NCBI GenBank assembly: GCA_023525715.1
Contig: CM042016.1
Location: 66,464,882 to 66,528,881, forward strand
Source: Cichorium intybus
Lineage: Eukaryota > Streptophyta > Magnoliopsida > Asterales > Asteraceae
Direction: 5' to 3'
DNA: 64,000 nt
Made by a program: the position numbers and the translations under genes. The notes under the pieces were generated by a model, which did not search any database, was not told where the DNA came from, and worked only from the letters and a program-made list of their open reading frames with translations. Positions 35,027 to 46,800 of this stretch are shown piece after piece; the first letter of the stretch is position 1, and the number at the start of each line of letters is the position of its first letter.

Positions 35027-35367
35027 CGTTAGTTCTATATGCTCAAGGATGATCATAAATTGATATTACTAATAATACATGATCCTATAGGGTCACACCA
35101 ACAACAAGTTTGACACCAATTGATCATTTAGAATGTTAAATTTGATTTAACATCAAATGATACTAAAACTGCAATTTAATCTTGTAGGTTATTATTATTT
35201 GAGGTAAATAAAAATAACTACAAAATTAAAGGTTGATTAGTAATTCATATGTGATGAATTAATTAAGTGTAACAATTAAATTGTTTAAATTGTTAAACGA
35301 TTTAATTGATTTATAAGTAAGCCTTTTATTTAATTTAATTGGTAAATTAAATAAAATATATATATTG

Positions 35368-35442
<75 letters not shown>

Positions 35443-36153
35443 TACAATTAAGATTGTATATTTAGATGGTTTATTTATGTATATGATTATGGGTTAAATG
35501 TTATCCCATTAAAGAAATAAGAAGATGTATTATTTATAAGCTTATTATTATCTAAGTTTTATAAATAATAACAACCCACTAGCACTCCATTTGTCATCAT
35601 AAAATCAGCCATATTGGAAGGAAAAGAATGCATTAAGAACTTAAAAGAGGTGGAAGATGCTTTGTGTCTTCTAGCTTTTGATTATAGAAATCAAATGGGA
35701 CTTTCTTTTAAGCTAGTTACATGTGCTTTTCTTTTCTTTTGTGTGATATATGTTGGCCGAGATTTGGAGGTGTGTGTGTGATTATTCTTGCTTCAAAAAT
35801 CAGCCAAAGAAACTCTCTAAAAGCTCTCTTGATAGTTAGCAAAAATTAGATTTTTGTTTCACAAGAAAAGGAGTTCTATCTTGCAAGTTGTGGAACTAGC
35901 ATTCAAGGGTGTTCAAGCTTGTGGTGGATCAACTATAGAGGGATTCTAACTTGATTCCTAGCTATCAAAATCATCCAAACCAAACCCAAGAACAAAGGTT
36001 ATGATCTTGAACTCAATCTATGTTTGTTCTTCATCTTATCTCTACATGCATGTAGCATGATCCTCTTGAAAATGGAATTTGTGTTCATGATTTTATGCTT
36101 CCGTTGCAAACTCATGTTTTTGAAACTAATTACATGAACTATGATTTCCAACA
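35027..36153 (+). mobile_element. RLC-4 5' LTR
   Basis: It runs from CGTTAGTTCTATATGCTC (first base T in the other copy, so TG has become CG) to ATTTCCAACA. Flanking TTTAA (35022-35026) is repeated at 51707-51711. About eight substitutions separate it from the 3' LTR apart from a variable TA tract, which means under 1% divergence. Confidence 0.95.
35369..35438. repeat. (TA)n microsatellite in RLC-4 5' LTR
   Basis: About 70 bases of pure TA. The 3' LTR has a shorter tract at 50943-50990, so length has changed since insertion. It accounts for the 61-residue Tyr-Ile open frame on the minus strand. Confidence 0.95.
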
Positions 36154-36172
36154 GTTGGTATCAGAGCCATGG
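36154..36172 (+). other. RLC-4 tRNA primer-binding site
   Basis: GTTGGTATCAGAGCCATGG directly follows the LTR and is complementary to initiator-methionine tRNA. Confidence 0.9.
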
Positions 36173-38071
36173 CTATATTGCATGTTTAGATAATAAGTTT
36201 ATTTGGATAAACTTGGTTTTTGGAAGCCATGAATGTTCATCTTCTTGAATGAAAGTTTCATGCATGGCTTCTTTGGCAACATGCAAGTATATAATCTATG
36301 ATTTTATGTAACCAACTATATTTTATGTATGCATGCATTTGGTTACATAGATGTTGCCTTAGAAAAACAAAGTGTTGATTTTCTTATGATTTTATGTGAT
36401 AAAATGATGCATAAACAAGCCAAGGACCATATGATGCATATTTTGTGTTTGTATTCGATATGGTTGTAATCTATTCATTTATTCAAATGGTTTGTAATAA
36501 TAATTAGTTATTTCCTTCTTAATATTCATTTTGTAAATATTAGAATAGTTGTATTTTATTTATTTAACAAAATGTAACAAGAGAAGGAAGTAAAAGTCCA
36601 AGAGAAGATTGCACCCAACAGCAGCACTTTCTGAAGAGCTGCTGTCCAGATTTCGAATCTGTTAAGGAGGGGTTTTATAAATGCATTTCTTGGTTATTTG
36701 GTGATATACTTGATGGTAACTTTAATATCTAGTATATACATTAAGTTTCAACAAGTATTAGCATCAATATAGCCAAGAATGAATTGTAAAATGCAACAAA
36801 AAACCACAAAACTTCTTCCTGCTGCCCCTGGCTGTCGCAAGTATTGAGGGGCCAGAATAAAAATCATATCTCACTCTATGATGTCAAGAAATGGTGGTTC
36901 AAGTGTCATTTGGTGATATAAGAAGCTTGGCAAAATTGTAGCCAAATCGAAGATCATTTGGTTGAGGTTTTGTCACCTTTTTGTCCCTAGGTTTGGACTT
37001 GATATTTCATGTGTGGCTCACATGAAATATCAAACTAGTTGGCTTGTGTTTATGCACCCATGCATGCTTGTGATGATTGAATGTTTTATTATGTTATGTT
37101 GTGGATGAAAATAAGATTTTGCATGCTAGACAACCTAGATAATTAAACATAATCATCAAGGAGTTTGTATTTTCAAAAGTTGACAATTAAAACATAAGAT
37201 GTGATAAAATTGGTTTTATTAAAATGGGTTTTGTTTTAAAACCTATTAAGTCAAGTTTTGAAAATGATTGAAACAAGAAATAAAATGGAGATTTTATAAA
37301 CTCTTACAAACTCCAACCCTAAGTAATAATGGTAATTATTTAGGATTATAAATTGGTTCTAATATATGTGATCAAACTCAAACTTAATATTGGATATTAA
37401 TTGTAATCTTGACCATAAACAAAGAATCAATAAAATGGAGATTTTATGATTTAGGAACCAATTAACAAAATAAGATTTAATGGTACCATGTTCATTGGAT
37501 GCATGCAATCTACATGATACCATATGTTTTTCAAAATTAGAATTGTAAAACATTCAAATCCCTTATGAAATACGAATCTATGCCGTCCTTCTTAAAGACA
37601 CTCATGTATCACTTGTATTTCCTTGTGGGATAAAGGATACCTAACCACTTGGAGTCTTCTTGTGATACAAGAAGTAGTTTTGCAATATTGATGGGATAAA
37701 GGACACCTAACCATCAATAGTTGACAAAACTACACGTCCGTTTAAGTAGGATGATTCGTTTGGAAATCTCTTGTGATAAAGGTCACCTAAGCATTAGAAA
37801 TCCAAGGCATAGATGGGATCAAACATGCCAAACTTATAAATGTTATAATGGGATCCCATAAATCTAGAAATTAGTTTTGGATATAATTGGTAAACCGTTA
37901 CCTACCTTGTTGATTCGAATAGGCGGGATAAAGGATACCTAACCACTTATTCGTGATGCAACTTGGATTCTAGACCTTAATTAATTAAAGTTTATGAAAC
38001 AAGAAAGGGTATTAATTATTAAGGACTTAATATCATAATTTACTAAATAGAACCTTGTTAAAATTTTGTAG
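36173..38071 (+). other. RLC-4 long untranslated leader
   Basis: About 1.9 kb between primer site and gag with no coding frame. Near its 3' end a motif close to GGGATAAAGGATACCTAACC occurs four times (about 37627, 37693, 37774 and 37925), each time next to short self-complementary stretches. The leader is unusually long for a copia element. Confidence 0.65.
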
Positions 38072-39985
38072 ATGACACCAAACAACACACACTCGGCTCC
38101 TAACAAAACCTCACTACGGTCTCTCCTTGAAGGAGAAAAACTTAACCATACCAACTTCTTGGATTGGTACCGTAGTGTGAGAATTGTTCTCAAACAAGAA
38201 AAGAAAGAATATGTTCTCAATGAACCACTTCCAGAAGAGCCCCCTGCCATTCCTAAGCCCGTACACGATGCATGGCTTAAAAAGATGGATGATTCCATTG
38301 ATGCATCATGCCTCATGTTGGCAACCATGATTCCCGACCTTCAGAAGGATTTGGAGAATCATTCTGCCTATGACATGATTCATCAACTAAAGGAAATGTT
38401 CCAACAACTTTCAAGAACGGAAAGGTTCGAAACTGTTCGGGCTTTCCATGCTTGCAAGATGGAGGATGGGCAGTCGGTAAGCTCTTATGTGCTCAAAATA
38501 AAGAGTCACATTGATCATTTGGCACGTCTTGGAGTTGTGATGCCCGAAGAGCTAGCAACGGATATGATCCTTAACTCCTTGACAAAGTCCTTTGATCCTT
38601 TCGTCATGAATTATAACATGAATGGTTTAAATAAGACTATCCCGGAATTACATGGGATGCTAATTACCGCGAAAAAGACTCTGCCTAAGAAAACCACTCA
38701 AGTTCTCATGATCAAGGAAGGTGGCACAAAGAGAACTAGACCCGAACACTCCACCAACTCCAAGGGCAAAGGGAAAGCAAAAGCTTTCAAAGGTAAGGGC
38801 AAGAAAGTTGTCCAACCATCCCATCCGCCCAAGAAGAAGGCAAAGGTTGCCAAAGAAGACACATGCTTTGAATGTGGCAAAGCTGGGCATTGGAAGAGAA
38901 ATTGCCCTACGTATCTTGCGGAGTTGAAGAAGAAGAAGGCCGGTGAAGGCACTTCAGGTATCTATGTGATAGACCTAGAACTTTATAATTTATCTCCTAA
39001 CACATGGGTATTTGATACTGTTTGTGGAACTCACATATGTAATATGTTGCAGGGGTTCAAAAGGAGTAGGCGACTGAAGGCAAATGAGGTAGTACTCCGG
39101 GTTGGAAACAATGCAAAGGTTGCGGTGGATTCAATTGGAAGTTTTAATTTATTACTACCTAATGGCTTGTGTATGACATTGTTGAATGTTTATTATGTTC
39201 CTAGCTTGACTAGGAATATGATTTCGGTTGCTAAATTAAGACAATGTGGATTTGATCTTTCCTTTATGAATGATGATATTTGTGTTTACAAAAATAATGT
39301 ATTCTATTTTGAGGCTAGGCCTTTAAATGGAATTTATGAAGTAAACCTTGATGAAAAGACTAACCAAGGCTCTTTATACCACACTTTCACCAAGAAACCC
39401 AAATTTGATTTGAGTCAAACCTATCTATGGCATTTTCGCCTTGGGCATATAAACAAGAATCACATATCCCAACTTTATAAGAGTGGATTTTTGAAGGCAA
39501 ATGAGAATGACTCATTTGATATATGTGAATCTTGTTTACATGGCAAGATGACTAAAGCTCCTTTCTCCGGAACCAATGAGAGAGCAAAGGACTTGTTAGG
39601 AATCATACATACGGATGTATGTGGTCCTTTCAAGCCAATGACTAGATATGGTGAAAGATATTTCATCACCTTCACTGACGACTTTAGTCGTTTTGGATAT
39701 GTTTATTTAATTAAACATAAACATGACGCGTTTGAAATGTTCAAAACGTTTCAAAGTGATGTGGAAAATCAACTCAACAAAACAATTAAAGTTCTTCGTT
39801 CTGATAGAGGAGGTGAGTACTTAAGTACAAACTTTATGGATCATCTTAAGACTTGTGGAATTGTTTCACAACTTACTCCACCTGGAACACCACAACATAA
39901 TGGTGTGTCTGAGAGGCGGAACCGAACACTATTGGATATGGTTCGATCCATGATGAGTAGAAGTACTCTACCTTTATCATTTTGA
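38072..39985 (+). pseudogene. RLC-4 gag, protease and integrase (first part of polyprotein)
   Basis: 637 codons from MTPNNTHSAPNKTSLRSLL. In order: copia capsid (FLDWYRSVRIVLKQEKKEYV, about residues 28-190); Lys-rich linker; zinc knuckle CFECGKAGHWKRNC (about 268-281); protease with VFDTVCGTHIC, where the usual third active-site residue Gly is Val; pre-integrase HFRLGHINKNH and CESCLHGKM; integrase core with HTDVCGPF, LRSDRGGEYLS and HNGVSERRNRT, so all D,D,E landmarks are present. It ends at a TGA (39983-39985) in LPLSF-stop-GYALQTAA, where the family has Trp. The next part continues in the same frame. Confidence 0.9.
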
Positions 39986-40021
39986 GGTTATGCTTTACAA
40001 ACAGCTGCTCGTCTTCTAAAT

Positions 40022-41917
40022 ATGGCACCTACTAAAAAGGTAGATAAAACGCCTTATGAGATATGGCATGGAAGGGTTCCATCTTTATCCTATCTCAAGG
40101 TATGGGGTTGTGAAGCTTATGTTAGACAAGAAGCTTCAAACAAATTAGAACCCCGTTCAACTAAATGTATCTTTGTAGGGTATCCGAAAGATTGTCTTGG
40201 ATACTATTTCTACAATCCCATCGAGAATAAAATATTTATTTCTCGAAAAGCTGAATTCCTAGAAAACAAGTTTCTGACGGAAGAGGCTAGTGGGAGGTTT
40301 GTAGAACTTGAGGAACTTCAGGAACCACAACCTGATACACAAGAAGTTGAATCTAGCATTCAACAAGAAATTGTTGAACCTGAACAAACGGTTGATCAGG
40401 AACAAATTGTAACACAAGGTGTTCGCAAATCTGGTAGGGTTCGATTTGAACCAGAAAGGTATGGGTACCTTTTGATGGAAGAGGAATGTTATACGATAGA
40501 TTCTGATGAACCCGTCAACTATCAGAGTGCATTATCAGATCCTGAATCTGATAAATGGCTTGAGGCCATGAACACTGAGATGCAATCCATGCACGATAAT
40601 CAAGTTTGGAACTTGGTTAATCTTCCCACCAATTGTAAGACTGTTGGGAACAAATGGATTTTCAAGAAGAAAATCGACGTGGATGGAAATGTTCACACTT
40701 TTAAGGCTAGACTTGTCGCTAAAGGATACTCACAGACTCATGGTATTGACTATGATGAGACCTTTTCTCCAGTGGCAATGATCAAGTCGATAAGGATACT
40801 TTTTGCCATAGCCGCGTACTATGATTATGAGATATGGCAAATGGATGTCAATACCGCTTTTCTTAATGGACACTTATTGGAAGATGTCTATATGGATCAA
40901 CCTGAAGGTTTTGTCGATCCCAAGAATCCAAACAAAGTGTGCAAGCTTAAAAGATCTATCTATGGATTAAAGCAAGCGTCTCGAACATGGAACATCCGTT
41001 TTGATGAAAAGATTACGAGTTTTGGATTTATCAAAAATGAGGATGACTCCTGTGTTTACAAGAAAGCTAGTGGGAGCATTGTCATAATCCTAGTATTGTA
41101 TGTAGATGACATACTTTTATTTGGAAATGACATCCCAACCTTAAAAGGTGTCAAAGCGTTCCTTGAGAATTGTTTCTCAATGAAGGATCTAGGGGAAGCT
41201 GCTTATGTATTAGGCATAAAGATCTATAGAGATAGATCTAAGAGACTTATTGTTCTTAGCCAAAGTGTATATATTGATAAAATCTTGAAAAGGTTCAAGA
41301 TGCAAGACTCCAAAAGAGGATTCTTGCCAATACCACACGGCACCATCCTAAGTAAGTCTCAGTGTCCAACCACTAAGACTAAACTTGAAAGGATGAAACA
41401 TGTCCCATATGCTTCGGCAATTGGGTCTATCATGTATGCCATGTTATGCACTAGACCCGACGTCTCATGTGCCTTGAGTATGACTAGTAGGTATCAACAG
41501 AACCCAGGTGAAGCCCACTGGACTGCTGTAAAGAACATTCTTAAGTACTTGAGAAGAACTAGAGATATGTTCTTAGTTTACGGCGGTTTGGAAGAAGCTG
41601 CTCAAGAAGCTGTCTGGATGAGAAAGTTCATAGAAGATCTAGGGATTGTTCCTTCCATTCGGGACCCTATAGAAATCTTCTGTGACAATCTAGGTGCTAT
41701 AGCTCAAGCAAAGGAACCTAGATTGCATCAAAAAACCAAACACATTCACCGAAGGTATAACTACATTAGACATGAAGTTAAGAATGGTGAAATAAGTATT
41801 CACAAGGTTCATACAGATCAAAATTTGGCAGACCCATTCACGAAACCTTTACCCCAAACTAAGCATGAAAGTCATGCTAAGGGTATAGGACTCCGTTTTT
41901 CTAATGAATGGATTTGA
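40022..41917 (+). pseudogene. RLC-4 RT and RNase H (second part of polyprotein)
   Basis: The frame continues from 39986 with no shift; 40022 is only the first ATG. It holds the integrase end (TPYEIWHGRVPSLSYLKVWG), RT (NKWIFKKKID, QMDVNTAFLNG, catalytic YVDDILLFGND, SIYGLKQASRTWN) and the end of RNase H (EIFCDNLGAIAQAKEPRLHQ, KHIHRRYNYIRH). The RNase H core is missing: LVYGGLEEAAQEAVWMRKF joins directly where about 60 residues with the catalytic Asp should lie. The deletion is in frame. Confidence 0.9.
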
Positions 41918-42315
41918 TTTGTGTTTAGTGTTTTATGAATATGAACTTATGTAAACGACAAGAATTATGTAATATATGTGACGTGATGTTTCATTCATAA
42001 TTTTGTGTTTTATTAGCATGTTTAATCCTTGAATAATTTAGTTATTCTAAACGTCCATAGTCGATCATAGTTGTGGGAGCAATTATGAAGTAAGACTAAT
42101 AATGAATTGGATTGGTTGACTTTTATGGGTAAAAGTAGCAAAAGGTTGCAACCAAATTCATAGGTACTTGTCAGTGAACAAGTATTGGACTTGACCCGTT
42201 TCAAGATCACTCCATGGATCATCATCATAAGTGATTCTTGAATAAAGGTATTATCATTGTATCCTTTGACCTGAGATACATATTTGGGACTCAAGTGTAG
42301 AGTGTACTATGCTTT
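41918..42315 (+). other. RLC-4 3' untranslated region, first part
   Basis: Non-coding copia sequence between the polyprotein stop and the RLG-7 insertion. It resumes at 50533 (GTTATTGGGGCAGTG) and reaches the PPT. No target duplication of RLG-7 is seen here. Confidence 0.7.
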
Positions 42316-43798
42316 TGTAATACCCGGTTTCTCAATCTTAGGATACACCAATAAATTAATCAAACACAAGCATAGATATGGTGTAATTCCAAGAGATGAG
42401 TAACAAGAAATACAAAGCTGTTACCAAAAACGTAGTTTAAGTCTTAAGCTATTTACAACCATCATTCAAAAACCGGGTTAAATTACATATTTCAAAACAA
42501 CAACTAAGTCCAAGTCCATATCCCAGTCCAGCTATCCTTCTGAGACACGCTTTCCCCGATCACCACTATCAATTCCTAACACAAAACAACAATAACAAAC
42601 AATTTATGAGCTATGAAAGCTCAGTGAGTAATTTAAGGTTAATTGATTTGTGTCATCCATTTCTTATTTTAACCAAGCTCAATGGACTATCTCATTCCCA
42701 AGTATGATATACACACTATAACTCTTTATTCCATATACTCAAAATTTTGATTATACTCAACCAAATCAAAACATAGCTCACTTCTTATCTGTAAACAACA
42801 TCATATTAATGCATAATTATCTAATGAATAACTACTCACCTGTTGACGGGTTACTCTATGGAACTCCTGAACCGCGTGCCTGATCCTGTCTCGGCTTAGC
42901 TGTAACATAACCGCTAAATTTCAATACTCAAGTCTCATATAATCTCATTCATAATTCATATCATCAAAATCCAGAAATTGACTTCACACAGTGAAGTCAA
43001 AATCAAACAACAATAAGACTCTAGTTATAACTCTTTACTTCACCACTTTGACCCATTCAAGTTCATAAACAAAATCAATAAGCATATCACTAGCTCAAGC
43101 CTAAAATTAAACTCTTATAGACTTGCTAATCTAACAATTTAACCCTAACATCATCGATTCACAGGTGAATCGTCGAGACCACATGGAATCACTCCAAATC
43201 AAAGTATTCAACGGTTGAAACAAAACCAAATTCAAGGAGGATTACCTTTCAAGCTTCAAGTACAAATCCCTAGCTTCAATTTGTGATTAATAGGCTTAAA
43301 TCTCGACTTGGATGGCTTAGAAATCGATTTCTAGGGTTTAGAGAGGGTTTTGATTGAATTGGAAATGACCCAAATGAAGGAAAACCCGTAATTTAAAACA
43401 TTCCAGACGCGCGACACGACCCGTGTAGGCTCACACGACCCGTGTGAGGCCTACAGCAAGCCCTGCTGAAATTGCACAGACCCACACGACCCGTGTAACC
43501 TCACACGACCCGTGTGAGACCCAAACTCTTCTCGGTAATTTTTTGAACAATATCTACACGACCCGTGTTGATGTACACGACCCGTGCAGACCTGAAAAGG
43601 GTTGCTGTTTGGTTTTTAAGTCCTTCTACACGACCCGTGTCACCATACACGACCCGTGTAGCTCTGAATTGACATTTTACAAGTCCAAACTTTACTCAAT
43701 TGGGTTTTTAACCATCCTAACTCCTATAGCAACCTATTTAATCTTAATTACACTAAGATTAACACGAAATCTATATAATTTAATAATACGGTATTACA
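42316..43798 (-). mobile_element. RLG-7 3' LTR
   Basis: 1483 bp from TGTAATACCCGGTTTCTC to AATACGGTATTACA. It has the same length as 48793-50275, and I could find only two base differences between them (near 42855 and 43644). It lies directly downstream of the PPT in the element's minus-strand sense. Confidence 0.95.
43414..43659. promoter_or_regulatory. Array of eight ACACGACCCGTGT palindromes in RLG-7 3' LTR
   Basis: Copies start at 43414, 43433, 43484, 43503, 43556, 43575, 43628 and 43647. Each has arms ACACG/CGTGT around ACC; the sixth ends in C. Pair members are always 19 bases apart and pairs are 70, 72 and 72 bases apart, while the spacers differ. Copies 2 and 4 extend to 8 bp arms (CTCACACG/CGTGTGAG). 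In minus-strand sense the array is about 140-385 bases into the LTR, where a U3 enhancer would lie. Function is inferred from position and regularity only. Confidence 0.8.
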
Positions 43799-43815
43799 AG
43801 TTCTTACCCCCTTCA
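43799..43815 (-). other. RLG-7 polypurine tract
   Basis: The minus strand reads TGAAGGGGGTAAGAACT, followed by the LTR start TGTAATACCG. It lies 24 bases after the gag-pol stop codon. Confidence 0.9.
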
Positions 43816-43838
43816 AAAGATTTCGTCCTCGGAATCTC

Positions 43839-46800
43839 TTAAAACAAAAAGGGATACTTTGACCGCATCTCCTTCTCAGCTTCCCAAGTGACATCCGTAC
43901 CTCTATGATGTCGCCATTGTACTTTTACTACTCCAATCTCTTTGTTTCGTAATTTCTTAACCTTTCTATCCAATATCTGCTCCGGTATCTCTTGGTATCT
44001 CAATTTCTCGTCTAATTGAACTCCGGCTAAAGGTACTCGAGTGGATTTATCATGTAATGTTTTTCTGAGATGTGACACATGGAATACATTGTGGATTCCC
44101 CGTAGTTCATCTGGAAGCTCAAGTTTGTATGCAACTGCTCCAATCCTTTCCAAGACTCGAAAGGGTCCGATAAATCTCGGGCTTAACTTCCCTCTTTTAC
44201 CAAAACGAATTACTCCTTTCCACGGGGACACTTTTAACATTACCATGTCTCCAACTTGAAACTCTAATGGCTTTCTTCTCTTGTCTGCATATTGTTTTTG
44301 GCGGTTTTGAGCTATTCGCATATGCTCACGGATGCTTTGTATCTTCTCTTCAGTTTCAGCTACAATTTCCGGTCCCGCCAATGGTTTTTCTCCCATCTCT
44401 GTCCAGCAAGTTGGTGTTCGACATGGTGCACCATATAAAGCTTCAAAAGGTGCCATCTTTATACTGGAGTGGTAAGTATTATTATAAGCAAATTCTACTA
44501 ACGGCAGATGATCTTCCCAACTGCCTCCAAAATCAATGATGCAGGCTCGTAGCATATCTTCAAGTGTTTGTATCGTCCTTTCCGACTGTCCATCTGTCTG
44601 GGGATGATACGCAGTACTCAATAAAGCTTTAGTACCAAAATGTTTTTGGAAACTCTGCCAAAAATGTGAATTAAAACGACTATCTCTATCAGAAATTATT
44701 GAAGCTGGCACTCCGTGTCGTCTCACTACTTCTCTCGTATAAATCTCAGCTAGCTTTGATACTTGGTAATCTTCTCGGATTGGAATGAAATGAGCAGACT
44801 TTGTTAACCTGTCAACAATCACCCAAATTGAATCATATCCTCGTGGAGTTCGAGGCAGCTTTGTGATGAAATCCATAGTGATTTCATCCCACTTCTTCTT
44901 TGGTACAGGTAACGGTTGCACTGCTCCACATGGCTTTTGATGATTAGCTTTTACCTGAAGACATGTTAAACAGTTCTCTACAAATCGTCCCACATCTCGC
45001 TTCATACCAGGCCACCAGTAATATGGCTTTAGATTATGATACATCCTTGTACTACCAGGATGAACCGAATACCTAGTACAGTGAGCATCCTCTAGCAATA
45101 ACTGTCTCGTCTCGCTATGTCTCGGAACCCAAACTCGCCCTTGGAAAGTCTTGATTCCTTGTGCATTTTCCACAAGTTTCTTTACATAACCAATCATCCT
45201 CTCCTTCTTCAAGTCATTGGCTTCGACTTGGCATCTACATATCAACTCTGGTAATCGACTCACAATCCCCATTCGAGCCGATACGACTTGAATAGGCGGC
45301 TCCTTACGGCTTAGTGCATCCGCCACCACATTGGCTTTACCAGGATGGTAAAGTATTTCACAATCATAATCTTTTAGTAGATCCATCCACCGTACTTGCC
45401 TCATGTTTAACTCTTTCTGATCAAACAGGTATTTCAGACTTTTATGATCTGAATATATTTGAAATCGCACTCCATAAAGATAATGTCGCCATATCTTTAA
45501 TGCAAAGATTATCGCCGCCAACTCTAAATCGTGTACTGGATAAGATTTTTCATGCAGTTTTAGTTGTCGAGAGGCATACGCTATCACTCGTCCTCTTTGC
45601 ATCAATACACATCCAAGACCACTTAAGGAGGCATCGCTGTAAAGAACAAAGTCTTCCCCTCCTTGCGGTAACGCCAATACCGGAGCTTTACACAAACTCT
45701 CTCGTAATTGTTCAAATGCTGACTGTTGTGCCTCAGTCCAATTGAACTTCTCCGCCTTCTTTGTTAATTTGGTTAGGGGTATAGCGATTCGGGAAAAATT
45801 TTCAACGAATCGCCGATAATAGCCTGCTAACCCCAAGAAACTACGAACCTCCATTGGACTCTTTGGCGGCTTCCAACTCATTACGGCTTCGATCTTTGTT
45901 GGATCTACCTTTATACCGTCTTCATTTATCACATGGCCAAGAAATTGGATCTCCCGCAACCAAAACTCACATTTTGAAAATTTCGCATATAATTTCTCGT
46001 CTCGAAGAAGATCTAGCATTTGTTGCAAATGAAATCTGTGCTCATCTCGACTCTTTGAATAAATCAGGATGTCGTCGATAAACACAATTACGAATTTATC
46101 AAGAAAGGGACGACAAACCCGATTCATCAAATCCATAAAAGCAGCTGGAGCATTAGTCAAACCGAACGGCATGACTAGGAACTCGTAATGGCCATACCTC
46201 GTACGAAAAGCGGTCTTCGGAATATCAGCTTCTTGTACTCTCAACTGATGATAACCGGATCTCAAATCAATCTTGGAAAAATATGTGGCTCCGTGCAATT
46301 GATCAAACAAATCATCTATCCTTGGCAACGGATAACGATTCTTTATCGTGATCTTATTGAGCTCTCGGTAATCTATACACATTCTCATGGAGCCATCTTT
46401 CTTTTTCACAAAAAGAATAGGTGCACCCCACGGAGACGAACTTGGACGAATAAATCCAAGTTCTAACAACTCTTGCAACTGTCTTTTTAATTCTTCCATT
46501 TCGGACGGTGCCAATCGATAAGGTGGTCGAGCTACCGGCTTCTCCCCCGGTATGACATCGATCACAAACTCAACTTGTCTACTTGGTGGTACACCTGGAA
46601 GACTATCAGGAAATACATCGGGATAATCACAAACCACTTCCACTTCTTCTATTTTGGAATGTTTTGACTCAGCACTAATCACATGTGCCATAATCAATTC
46701 ACCCCCTCTTTCTATATATCTCTTAGCTGTGGCAAGTGACACTATCGGTACTTTTCGGGAACGTCGTTCACCTCGTATCAAAATTCGGGAACCACTCGGT

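Noticed and set aside
35259..35447. Tyr-Ile repeat protein on the minus strand
   Set aside because: It is produced by the (TA)n microsatellite.
43414..43659. CRISPR-like array of short palindromic repeats
   Set aside because: Repeats are 13 bp, paired, inside a plant retrotransposon LTR, and there are no uniform spacers or cas genes.
43444..43842. 132-residue open frame with repeated TTRV-HDPC motifs, also at 49921-50319
   Set aside because: It is the translation of the ACACGACCCGTGT palindrome array inside the LTR, on the strand opposite to the element. The protein repeat follows from the DNA repeat.
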